28,065 nt of DNA from Flavobacterium sp. (GCA_018062725.1 JAGORP010000016.1:1-28065); one strand, 5' to 3'; shown: positions 16,498 through 23,016, counted from the stretch's first letter. Numbers and translations are program-made. The notes: generated by a model from the sequence alone, not told the origin.

Positions 16498-18049
16498 ATT
16501 TCTTCTTCTTATTTCTATAAAAATCAAATCCAAACCAACCTACTAAAAGCACAAGGAAATATTTGAAATACGACACAGGTTGTCCGTCGCCACCTACAGT
16601 ACAAAATAATCGATCCCAACGGATTTTATCAATGGCTTTACTCCAAGGGATATTAGGGTCAATACTCCACCAAATAAAAACTGGTTTCCCTACTACATGA
16701 TCCATCGGTACAAATCCCCAATAACGGCTGTCTTCTGATCGATGTCTGTTATCTCCCATCATCCAGTAATAATCTTGTTTGAAGGTATAGTTTGTCGCTT
16801 CTTTACCATTTATGAATATTTTACCGCCCTTTTCTTCTAATGAATTGTCTTCGTAAACGGTTATTAATCTTCGGTATAATGGTAATGTTTCTTTGTTTAA
16901 AACCACCGTTTTGTTGGCTTGTGGAATGTAAATCGGTCCATAATTATCTTGTGACCATTTTTGATTATGTGGGAACAGACCTTTGTCAACTTCCGAAGGA
17001 AACGGAGCGATATTTCGAGTAAGCGATTTTACAGCTGGATTACTTTTTAATTTTTGAGCTCCAATATCAGTAAGTGCTCCAATAATATATTCGTTTTGTC
17101 TTCCGGTTGGATAAATTCCGTCGGTAATTCCAATTTCTCTAACGATATAGTTTTCATCAAAAGCAGAACCATCTGTAACTAAGGTGTAGGAGTATTGTGG
17201 TCGAGATCTTTCCGGTAAAATTAATTTTTTGTTATTGATATAAACAAATCCATCTTTAACAGATAAATTATCTCCAGGCAATCCTACGCAACGTTTTACA
17301 TAGTTAGAACGTTTGTCTTTTGGTTTGTCAATGTGTCTTTTAGAGGTATCGAAAAATTGATAAACAGTATCCGCAGGCCAGTTGAAACATACAATATCAT
17401 TATGTTCTATTTTTTGCAAGCCCGGAAAACGGAATGACGGTAATTGTGGTTTGCTTAAATACGATTTGGCTTTCACTACCATCATACTATCGTGAACCAT
17501 TGGTAAGGCTACGGCAGTAGAAGGAGTTCTGGCTCCGTAATGGAATTTACTCACGAATAAGAAGTCACCCACCAATAACGATTTTTCTAATGAGGATGTC
17601 GGAATATTAAACGGTTGCATAACATAAGTATGTACTAATGTGGCTACAATAATTGCATACAATAACGAAGCGATAGTATCTCCTGATTTGGTTGTTGGGA
17701 CTAGACTTCTGTCACGTTTGTAAGTAACGTCTTCAACGTAGTTGATGTAATAAATGTAAAAACCAAGAGTTAGGACTCCTAAAATAGTATCTTTGGATGT
17801 GTTTTTGCCAAAACTTCTTAGTGTTTCTACCCATACTACAATAAACATAATTAAGTTTACAATAGGAACAAATAGTAAGGCAGTCCACCAAGTAGGGCGG
17901 TTAATGATTTTCATTAAAATGATAGAATTGTACACCGGAATGAAGGCTTCCCACGATTTTCTACCTGCTTTTTCATATAATTTCCAAGTTCCTAATCCGT
18001 GAATTAATTGAACCACTAAGAAAAAGATAAACCATTGTAATGCTGTCAT
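16496..18049 (-). CDS. lepB: Signal peptidase I (extended form)
   Basis: A 517-residue inner-membrane protease that removes signal peptides from exported proteins. The N-terminal 115 residues carry three hydrophobic helices, resembling the DUF5684 region found fused to Bacteroidota signal peptidases. The peptidase follows, with a further helix (about 124-144). The catalytic serine is in IPTSSLEKSLLVGD (S153, with Leu where most enzymes have Met next to Ser). The catalytic lysine is K252 in YVKRCVGLPGD. Box E is MGDNRHRSEDSRYWGFVP near the C-terminus. A large insertion of about 80 residues lies between K252's domain and box E. A last helix and a basic KKKK tail end the protein. It follows dapB, with an 88-base gap. 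Confidence 0.95.
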   Translation of the reverse strand: MTALQWFIFFLVVQLIHGLGTWKLYEKAGRKSWEAFIPVYNSIILMKIINRPTWWTALLFVPIVNLIMFIVVWVETLRSFGKNTSKDTILGVLTLGFYIYYINYVEDVTYKRDRSLVPTTKSGDTIASLLYAIIVATLVHTYVMQPFNIPTSSLEKSLLVGDFLFVSKFHYGARTPSTAVALPMVHDSMMVVKAKSYLSKPQLPSFRFPGLQKIEHNDIVCFNWPADTVYQFFDTSKRHIDKPKDKRSNYVKRCVGLPGDNLSVKDGFVYINNKKLILPERSRPQYSYTLVTDGSAFDENYIVREIGITDGIYPTGRQNEYIIGALTDIGAQKLKSNPAVKSLTRNIAPFPSEVDKGLFPHNQKWSQDNYGPIYIPQANKTVVLNKETLPLYRRLITVYEDNSLEEKGGKIFINGKEATNYTFKQDYYWMMGDNRHRSEDSRYWGFVPMDHVVGKPVFIWWSIDPNIPWSKAIDKIRWDRLFCTVGGDGQPVSYFKYFLVLLVGWFGFDFYRNKKKK

Positions 18050-18072
18050 TTTATTGAATTTTATTGTTTGAT

Positions 18073-18132
18073 GATGGGTGATTGGTGATGGGTGTGTTTT
18101 AAGTCATCTAACATCCATCCTCTGTCATCCCT
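18073..18132. repeat. Facing heptamer arrays (GATGGGT / CATCCNN)
   Basis: Left block: gatgggt, gattggt, gatgggt (18073-18093). Right block: catctaa, catccat, cctctgt, catccct (18105-18132). Read on the opposite strand, the right block is again made of GATG-starting words, so the two blocks face each other and could pair. They occupy the dapB-lepB gap, and the right block ends 5 bases before the dapB stop. Confidence 0.8.
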
Positions 18133-18137
18133 CTATA

Positions 18138-18839
18138 TTATTTTAAATTTAATACGTCTTTCATGGTGTAAACACCTTTTTTACCTACCAACCACTCTGC
18201 GGCGATAACGGCTCCCAGTGCAAATCCTTCGCGACTGTGAGCAGTATGTTTGATTTCAATTTGATCGACTTCACTATCGTAAAAAACACTGTGTGTCCCC
18301 GGAACAGTCGAGATTCGTTTGGCTTCAATATGAATTTGGTGTTCCGATGGATTTTCTAAAGTCCATTCTTGATAGGCCGAATTTTTGATAACTCCATTTG
18401 CTAATGAAATAGCAGTTCCGCTTGGGGCATCCAGTTTTTGCGTATGATGAATTTCCTCCATCGATACTTTATACTGATTCAAATTCGCCATTATTTTGGC
18501 CAAATACTCATTCAATTCAAAGAATACATTTACCCCTAAGCTGAAATTAGATCCATAAATAAATGCTCCTTTTTTTTCGTTGCAAAGGGCTACCATTTCA
18601 TCATACTGCTCCAACCAACCAGTTGTACCGCTAATTACTGGAATATTTGTAGCAAAACATTCAGAAATGTTACAAACAGCACTATCAGGAACACTGAAAT
18701 CGATGGCAACATCGGCAGTTTCTAGTCCGTCAAAGGAAGCACTACTTGATTTTCGTAACACTATCTCATGTCCACGTTCCAAAGCAATTCGTTCGATCAC
18801 TTTGCCCATTTTTCCATAACCTAGAAGTGCGATTTTCAT
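18138..18839 (-). CDS. dapB: 4-hydroxy-tetrahydrodipicolinate reductase
   Basis: NAD(P)H-dependent cytosolic enzyme of the lysine/diaminopimelate pathway, which makes tetrahydrodipicolinate for lysine and peptidoglycan cross-links. It has 233 residues, shorter than the roughly 270 of E. coli DapB but normal for Bacteroidota. The Rossmann motif is GYGKMGK (7-13). DFSVPDS and GTTGW follow, then the substrate loop HHTQKLDAPSGTA with the catalytic His pair and Lys. SNFSLGVNVF and the C-terminal SREGFALGAVIAAEWL are also typical. Its ATG overlaps the stop of a 59-codon gene upstream (TAATG), so the two are likely coupled. Confidence 0.97.
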   Translation of the reverse strand: MKIALLGYGKMGKVIERIALERGHEIVLRKSSSASFDGLETADVAIDFSVPDSAVCNISECFATNIPVISGTTGWLEQYDEMVALCNEKKGAFIYGSNFSLGVNVFFELNEYLAKIMANLNQYKVSMEEIHHTQKLDAPSGTAISLANGVIKNSAYQEWTLENPSEHQIHIEAKRISTVPGTHSVFYDSEVDQIEIKHTAHSREGFALGAVIAAEWLVGKKGVYTMKDVLNLK

Positions 18840-19018
18840 TACGCTTTGTTTTTAAATTTTTCAATCAAAGTTACAACAAGTAAACTAGTTAACATTCCAA
18901 TTACAAAAATGGAAGCAAATTCAATCGTTCTGATATTTTCTGTGCCTTTAATTTTGGTATAATTTAGTATCGATAACAATAAAAGAACAGTAATTATTGG
19001 AAGTTTTCTGTTTTTCAT
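18839..19018 (-). CDS. Small 59-aa membrane protein coupled to dapB
   Basis: An open frame of 59 codons from ATG (19018) to TAA (18841-18839). The protein begins MKNRKLPIITVLLLLSILNY, giving one helix at about 6-19, and has a second hydrophobic stretch (FASIFVIGMLTSLLVVTLI, about 36-54) before a basic end (EKFKNKA). It has two predicted membrane helices and no recognisable family. The stop and the dapB start share one base (TAATG), the arrangement expected for translational re-initiation, which is the best argument that it is real. Nothing ties it functionally to lysine synthesis. It could equally be a small leader-like reading frame that sets dapB expression. Confidence 0.65.
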   Translation of the reverse strand: MKNRKLPIITVLLLLSILNYTKIKGTENIRTIEFASIFVIGMLTSLLVVTLIEKFKNKA

Positions 19019-19055
19019 ATGTTTAAATGTTGTTTTGTACGTTGTTACCTACCGT

Positions 19056-19110
19056 ATCGCCTTTTTGGTCATAAGTGTTTGTGTGAAGCAAACGTGCTGT
19101 TAGTGGCGAT
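19056..19110. repeat. Imperfect nested palindrome in intergenic gap
   Basis: ATCGCC (19056-19061) faces GGCGAT (19105-19110). Inside these, GTTTG (19077-19081) faces CAAAC (19089-19093) around a 7-base loop. This DNA is more GC-rich than its surroundings and lies between the DUF5683 stop and the 59-aa gene start. It may be a leader structure or a dispersed intergenic element. I recognise no known motif. Confidence 0.5.
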
Positions 19111-19117
19111 TTCATAA

Positions 19118-19675
19118 TCAAAAGTTATAATTAAAGACTAATCCAACATTTTGTTTGTATGTAAATTCGTTTTGCTGAATTTGAGGACGAACGGTAAGTT
19201 TTCCATTGACATTAAATTGTTGCAAATGAGCGTCAACATTCGCGTCAACAATATTTAAAAGATAAAGTGCACTTGTTATTAAAAGTGATAAATCACGATT
19301 TCTTTGGTAGCTTTTTTGGGCCGTTAATAATCGATCGGTACTTAATCTAGTTAATTCTGGGTTTAAATTAGGATCGTTTGCGAGTCTTTTTTTGTATTCA
19401 TCACGAACTAAATTGTATTTTTTTTGATTCCATGAATACGCGTAAATACCCGTTCCTATGGCGGCATAGACTACTGGAATTTTCCAGTATTTTTTATTGT
19501 ACGCTTGACCGGCTCCTGGCAGTAAGGCCGAAAAAAAGGCAGCTTTAGCGGGACGTAAAGGATCAATCGTTCTTGTGATGGTATCGTCGGCTACTAATTT
19601 GATTTCTTCTTGGCTAAATCCAGAAAAATTCCCAAAGCAGATACTAAATAGTGTTATGTATAGCCAAAATTTCAC
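19118..19675 (-). CDS. DUF5683 envelope protein
   Basis: A 185-residue protein of the DUF5683 type that commonly follows parB in Bacteroidota; function unknown. It has an N-terminal signal peptide ending around GFSQ-EE. A hydrophobic hairpin follows (KAAFFSALLPGAGQAYNKKYWKIPVVYAAIGTG region, about 44-78). A second hydrophobic segment lies at about 128-140, and the β-like C-terminus ends in NYNF. The start is GTG: no ATG is available, and the signal peptide begins right after it. The GTG shares one base with the parB stop (TAG/GTG), so translation is coupled. Membrane association is likely; a link to chromosome segregation is only positional. Confidence 0.85.
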   Translation of the reverse strand: MKFWLYITLFSICFGNFSGFSQEEIKLVADDTITRTIDPLRPAKAAFFSALLPGAGQAYNKKYWKIPVVYAAIGTGIYAYSWNQKKYNLVRDEYKKRLANDPNLNPELTRLSTDRLLTAQKSYQRNRDLSLLITSALYLLNIVDANVDAHLQQFNVNGKLTVRPQIQQNEFTYKQNVGLVFNYNF

Positions 19676-20577
19676 TAACCTTTAATTAGTTTAATAATTC
19701 TGTTGAAATCTTCTTCGGAATGAAACGGAATGGTGATTTTACCTTTTCCGTTACCGGCAACTTTTACATCCACTTTAGTACCGAAGTAATCGTTAAATGT
19801 TTTCTTTTCTTCCGTTCCAACTTCAAAGGAAGCTGTTCCTGTTTTTGCAACTGTCGTTGGTTTTTCGGGAGTTCCCTCGTGATACGCTTTTACCAAAGCT
19901 TCCGTTTCACGAACTGATAAATTTTCGCTTACGATTTTTTGGTAAATATCCGTTTGGATATCGTGATTGTCTACATTGATAATCGCACGGCCATGTCCCA
20001 TAGAAATGAATCCGTCACGAATACCGGTTTGGATAATTGGGTCCAATTTCAATAAACGCATGTAGTTAGCAACCGTAGAACGTTTTTTTCCTACGCGATC
20101 ACTAACTTGCTCTTGAGTTAATTGAATTTCGTCCATCAAACGTTGGTACGACAAAGCGATTTCGATTGGATCTAAATCATGACGTTGGATGTTTTCCACC
20201 AAGGCCATGGTTAACGATTCGTTGTCATCGGCCAAACGGATGTAGGCTGGAACCGTTTTTAATCCCAATAATTTAGAAGCACGCAAACGACGTTCTCCCG
20301 AAATTATTTGGTATTTGTTGAAATCCATTTTACGAACCGTAATCGGTTGGATTACGCCCAGTTCGCGAATAGAAGTCGCTAATTCTTGTAAAGATTCTTC
20401 GTTAAAATTGGTACGCGGTTGAAACGGGTTAATCTCGATGAAATCAATTTCCAATTCGATGATATTTCCTACTACTTTGTCAGCATTTTTATCGGTTACC
20501 GATTTGATATCGTTTTCAGGATCTTTCAAAAGTGCCGATAATCCTCTACCCATTGCTTGTTTTTTTGCCAATGCCAT
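19675..20577 (-). CDS. parB: Chromosome partitioning protein ParB
   Basis: A 300-residue ParB/Spo0J family protein, a CTP-dependent DNA clamp that loads at parS sites and spreads to organise the origin region. It opens with the family's MALAKKQAMGRGLSALL. The N-terminal catalytic/CTP fold shows INPFQPRTNFNEESLQEL and SGERRLRASKLLGL, including the GERR motif. The helix-turn-helix is around LTQEQVSDRVGKKRSTVANYMRLL (about 150-175), and the C-terminal dimerisation segment ends IIKLIKG. It lies 18 bases downstream of parA in the same direction. I saw no canonical parS palindrome in this window. Confidence 0.96.
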   Translation of the reverse strand: MALAKKQAMGRGLSALLKDPENDIKSVTDKNADKVVGNIIELEIDFIEINPFQPRTNFNEESLQELATSIRELGVIQPITVRKMDFNKYQIISGERRLRASKLLGLKTVPAYIRLADDNESLTMALVENIQRHDLDPIEIALSYQRLMDEIQLTQEQVSDRVGKKRSTVANYMRLLKLDPIIQTGIRDGFISMGHGRAIINVDNHDIQTDIYQKIVSENLSVRETEALVKAYHEGTPEKPTTVAKTGTASFEVGTEEKKTFNDYFGTKVDVKVAGNGKGKITIPFHSEEDFNRIIKLIKG

Positions 20578-20595
20578 AAATCTTCCTCCTAAATC

Positions 20596-21360
20596 TTAAC
20601 TATTTTTTTTAATAATCTCTTCTGCTAAATGTAAGTAATTGGTTGCGCCTTTACTGGTGGCATCATACCCAATAATACTTTCACCATAACTTGGTGCTTC
20701 ACTTAGTTTGATATTTCTTTGGATTACGGTTTCAAACACCATGTTGTTGAAGTGTTTTTGTACTTCTTCCACCACTTGATTTGACAAACGTAAACGAGAA
20801 TCGTACATCGTTAGTAATAAACCTTCGATGTCCAATTCTGGATTGTGTATTTTTTGAACACTTTTTATCGTGTTTAATAATTTTCCTAAACCTTCTAATG
20901 CGAAATATTCACATTGAATTGGAATCACTACGCTATTAGCAGCAGTTAATGCATTTAAGGTTAATAAGCCCAAAGACGGAGCACAATCGATGATGATGTA
21001 ATCGTATTGATCAACCACACTTTCCAATGCTTTTTTAAGCATGTATTCGCGGTTTTCTTTGTCGACTAACTCGATTTCGATGGCCACCAAATCAATATGA
21101 GCTGGTATTACATCAACATTTGGAGCACTGCTTTTTACGATCGCATCTGCTGGTGTGTTACTGTGTTCTAAAATTTGGTAAGTACCGACTTCAACATTTT
21201 CCACATCAAGTCCTAAACCCGAACTGGCATTTGCCTGTGGATCTGCATCTATTAATAGTACTTTTTTCTCTAAAACACCTAACGCGGCCGCTAAATTAAT
21301 GGAAGTCGTGGTTTTTCCAACGCCTCCTTTTTGATTAGCTATTGCAATGATTTTACCCAT
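20596..21360 (-). CDS. parA: Chromosome partitioning ATPase ParA
   Basis: A 254-residue ParA/Soj family Walker ATPase that binds DNA non-specifically in its ATP form and moves ParB-parS complexes. The deviant Walker A box is KGGVGKTT, with the signature lysine (IAIANQKGGVGKTTTSINLA, about 5-24). Walker A' and B follow in LLIDADPQANAS and YIIIDCAPSLGLLTLNAL. The C-terminal part (LSEAPSYGESIIGYDATSKGA) is typical of chromosomal Soj proteins. No N-terminal DNA-binding extension is present, as usual for chromosomal ParA. It begins a long minus-strand run that continues through parB, DUF5683, dapB and lepB. Confidence 0.97.
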   Translation of the reverse strand: MGKIIAIANQKGGVGKTTTSINLAAALGVLEKKVLLIDADPQANASSGLGLDVENVEVGTYQILEHSNTPADAIVKSSAPNVDVIPAHIDLVAIEIELVDKENREYMLKKALESVVDQYDYIIIDCAPSLGLLTLNALTAANSVVIPIQCEYFALEGLGKLLNTIKSVQKIHNPELDIEGLLLTMYDSRLRLSNQVVEEVQKHFNNMVFETVIQRNIKLSEAPSYGESIIGYDATSKGATNYLHLAEEIIKKNS

Positions 21361-21383
21361 TTGATTTTTGAAATTTTGAGCCG

Positions 21384-21391
21384 TAAAAATA
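21384..21391 (-). promoter_or_regulatory. Possible -7 box of the parA promoter
   Basis: Minus-strand TATTTTTA, followed by CGGC, matches TAnnTTTG except for the last base. It lies 23 bases before the parA ATG. No clear TTTG is found 19 bp upstream. Confidence 0.35.
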
Positions 21392-21545
21392 CAATTTATT
21401 ATGGGATATGAAAATGTATTTTGTTAACAATCTTGTAAAGTTTTGATTGGGATTGGTTTTGGATAGGATTGTATGTTTTTTATGGAATTGAAAATAGAAT
21501 TAGGGTTTAAGTTGAGATAGGAAAACGAGCTGAGAGGCTGGTTTA
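21392..21545. other. Non-coding stretch upstream of parA
   Basis: No open frame or RNA gene was recognised here. A GT-rich stretch with repeated gattgg words (21445-21472) is loosely periodic (5-6 bp) and may be a worn-out relative of the short arrays seen elsewhere. The right side runs into a coding remnant. Confidence 0.5.
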
Positions 21546-21701
21546 TTAACTTTCATTTTCTTCAATTGGCTCATCATTCATAAATGCTTCAAAAGAACCA
21601 ATAGGAGCAAAATCAATATTTATTGTTGAGTAGTCATTTTTGTTTCGCCAAAGTCTAAGAGAATCTGTGTCTTTTTTTTGTAACCATCCAAAGGTTACAA
21701 T
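21546..21701 (-). pseudogene. Start-less C-terminal coding remnant (51 codons)
   Basis: An open frame of 51 codons ending at TAA (21548-21546), closed upstream by an in-frame TAA at 21704-21702 and lacking any ATG, GTG or TTG near its beginning. The peptide (IVTFGWLQKKDTDSLRLWRN, then ...FAPIGSFEAFMNDEPIEENES) has an ordinary protein-like composition and an acidic tail, so it looks like the preserved 3' end of a lost gene. I do not recognise the family. The open frame begins inside a small hairpin (21678-21700), and an A8 tract follows (a T8 on the plus strand), so either an indel or a rearrangement could have removed the front. Confidence 0.5.
21678..21700. repeat. 8-bp perfect inverted repeat at remnant edge
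   Basis: TTGTAACC (21678-21685) and GGTTACAA (21693-21700) around a 7-base loop. A T8 tract lies on the left side of the plus strand, which is the wrong side for a plus-strand terminator, and a minus-strand transcript would see a run of A after the hairpin. It marks the upstream edge of the coding remnant. Confidence 0.6.
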
Positions 21702-21725
21702 TTATGATATCTTATTAGATAAAAA

Positions 21726-21917
21726 TTAAATTTTTACGATTTTAAATTTTATAGTATGATTACAATTTTCACAATCAAAGTAACTGTTTTTGTCTACTTC
21801 CATATCTTTTACATCAATTTCATTATCACATATGGGACAATTGATATAATCAGTGAAATTTAATATTATAGGTGGTTTTAAAACAGTTTTGATTTCTAAA
21901 ATTGAGTAATCTTTCAT
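21726..21917 (-). CDS. Small four-cysteine zinc-ribbon protein
   Basis: A 63-residue protein with two CxxC knuckles: C27/C30 in CPICDNEID and C49/C52 in DCENCNH. These should hold one zinc ion in a ribbon fold. The N-terminal part (SILEIKTVLKPPIIL) is hydrophobic to amphipathic. No family name can be assigned. It lies 3 bases after the DUF3883 gene and is almost certainly co-translated with it, so it is likely a partner or accessory nucleic-acid-binding factor of that protein. That role is inference. The coding sequence is very AT-rich, like the rest of this patch and unlike the neighbouring parA and mutase genes. Confidence 0.7.
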   Translation of the reverse strand: MKDYSILEIKTVLKPPIILNFTDYINCPICDNEIDVKDMEVDKNSYFDCENCNHTIKFKIVKI

Positions 21918-21920
21918 ACG

Positions 21921-22679
21921 TTATGAGATGTCTGTTATTAAATGATATTCTTTTGTTTCTTTTGATTTTATTATTCGTTCTTCAAATTTCAAATTTTTAA
22001 GTGGATTTTCAATTGTTAAAAAAGTAGGCAAATCATCTAAATTCAAGACTAAAGTTACAACATAATCATTTTTATATTCATTCGCTTTTTGATATTCGTT
22101 TTCTGTAAGTCTAAATTTCCCTTTTTTTGCTCTAATTCCTTTAACTTCTGCTAAAAATGAATTTTCATTAACATTGATTTGAAAATCGTAGCCATCTCCA
22201 TATAATCTAGCATCTTCCAAAATTCCTTTATTAAAAACTGAAATTTCATTAAAGTTATTCATAAAATATAGTTCAGCTTCTAATCCTGTTTCTTGAAGTT
22301 TTTTAAATCTTGATTTTACAATTGGTTTTACTTCAACAAAAAGCTCTTTTATTTCGTAATATTCTTTTAAATATAATTTTACAATATTTGAATAGCCAAG
22401 GACATTTTCATTACCAAACAAACTATCAATTAGGTATTTTCTATGAATATATGCATCGCCTTTTTGCCACCAGCCTTTTCTTCCGTTATTTGGGAAAAAG
22501 GGATCGAATAAATCCATTCTATTTTTTACAACGCTACCAGTTTCTACGATTTTTAATTCAACGAAATAATCAAAAAATGAAGATTTTGTTTTAAAACCAA
22601 TTTGTTTAATAAATTCGTTATCAAACTTAGCTAAGCCATATCCTAATAAATTGAGAATTTCATAATTTTCATGTTTCAT
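21921..22679 (-). CDS. DUF3883 domain protein, nuclease-like
   Basis: A 252-residue protein whose C-terminal half fits DUF3883, a domain assigned to the PD-(D/E)XK nuclease fold and common in restriction and anti-phage loci. The signature is visible: acidic ILEDARLYGDGYDF with D165, then E178-V-K180 in FLAEVKG. An upstream helix, GLEAELYFMNNF, carries the usual conserved Glu. The N-terminal half (about 1-115) is unfamiliar; it could recognise DNA. The ATG at 22679 was preferred to a TTG three codons earlier. It is downstream of a broken XRE regulator and immediately upstream of a zinc-ribbon gene. No methyltransferase or helicase is adjacent, so any restriction system here is incomplete or of a different kind. 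Confidence 0.75.
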   Translation of the reverse strand: MKHENYEILNLLGYGLAKFDNEFIKQIGFKTKSSFFDYFVELKIVETGSVVKNRMDLFDPFFPNNGRKGWWQKGDAYIHRKYLIDSLFGNENVLGYSNIVKLYLKEYYEIKELFVEVKPIVKSRFKKLQETGLEAELYFMNNFNEISVFNKGILEDARLYGDGYDFQINVNENSFLAEVKGIRAKKGKFRLTENEYQKANEYKNDYVVTLVLNLDDLPTFLTIENPLKNLKFEERIIKSKETKEYHLITDIS

Positions 22680-22714
22680 TTGACACAAGAATTAATTGTT
22701 GTAAAGCTATTAAT

Positions 22715-22890
22715 TTATTCTTCAAAAAAATCATTTCCCATAATTTCTATGGATACATTTCTTTTGCCTTTTTCTATATCAGAAATATAGTTTCTGTCTA
22801 CATTGGATATATTAGCCAGATGCTCAATAGAGATGCCTTTTCTTCTCTTAGAAATTTAACTTTTACCCCAATTTTTTCTTTAATATTCAT
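22715..22890 (-). pseudogene. Frameshifted XRE-family HTH regulator
   Basis: From ATG (22890) the frame reads MNIKEKIGVKVKFLREEK and is then lost to a stop. The next frame continues exactly where expected with GISIEHLANISNVDRNYISD, then IEKGKRNVSIEIMGNDFFEE and TAA (22717-22715). Adding one A to the A-run near 22841-22844 restores one 58-codon frame. The product is a Cro/C1-type helix-turn-helix protein of the kind that controls restriction-modification loci. Even when repaired, it lacks about a dozen residues expected between the last helix start (SIEIM) and the end (DFFEE), so it carries two lesions. It lies upstream of the DUF3883 gene on the same strand. Sequencing error in a homopolymer is the main alternative for the frameshift. 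Confidence 0.75.
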
Positions 22891-22896
22891 AGCGTA

Positions 22897-22942
22897 TAAA
22901 ATTAGTTTTGCGCCTACAATTGGCCCGCTTACAATTGTAGGC
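22897..22942 (-). promoter_or_regulatory. Operator-like 11-bp inverted repeat by XRE gene
   Basis: GCCTACAATTG (22912-22922) and CAATTGTAGGC (22932-22942) are perfect inverted arms around a 9-base centre. On the minus strand the repeat sits just upstream of TAATTTTA (22904-22897), a one-mismatch -7 box, and 22 bases before the ATG of the XRE pseudogene. That is the position expected for an autoregulatory operator. It could instead be a hairpin left by a mobile element. Confidence 0.5.
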
Positions 22943-22975
22943 AGTATGGTTTAGTTGTTAACAAGTTTTGAGCAT

Positions 22976-23009
22976 AAAAAAACACCAACATTTCTGCTGG
23001 TGTTTTTTT
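22976..23009 (-). terminator. Bidirectional terminator after the mutase genes
   Basis: AAAAAAACACCA (22976-22987) pairs with TGGTGTTTTTTT (22998-23009) in a 12-bp stem with a 10-base loop. Runs of T follow on both strands. It lies 44 bases past the methylmalonyl-CoA mutase large-subunit stop. Confidence 0.8.
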
Positions 23010-23016
23010 ATAATAT

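Noticed and set aside
19038..19110. Integron attC site
   Set aside because: The outer sequences do not form the required RYYYAAC/GTTRRRY pair in facing orientation, and no integrase is present.
19675..21360. A parS site near parAB
   Set aside because: No sequence resembling the TGTTTCACGTGAAACA palindrome was found in this window.
21672..21700. Rho-independent terminator
   Set aside because: The T8 tract precedes the hairpin on plus and becomes an A-run after it on minus, so neither strand has a stem followed by T.
22715..22890. Programmed ribosomal frameshift in the XRE gene
   Set aside because: No clear slippery heptamer with a downstream structure; the additional internal loss favours simple decay.
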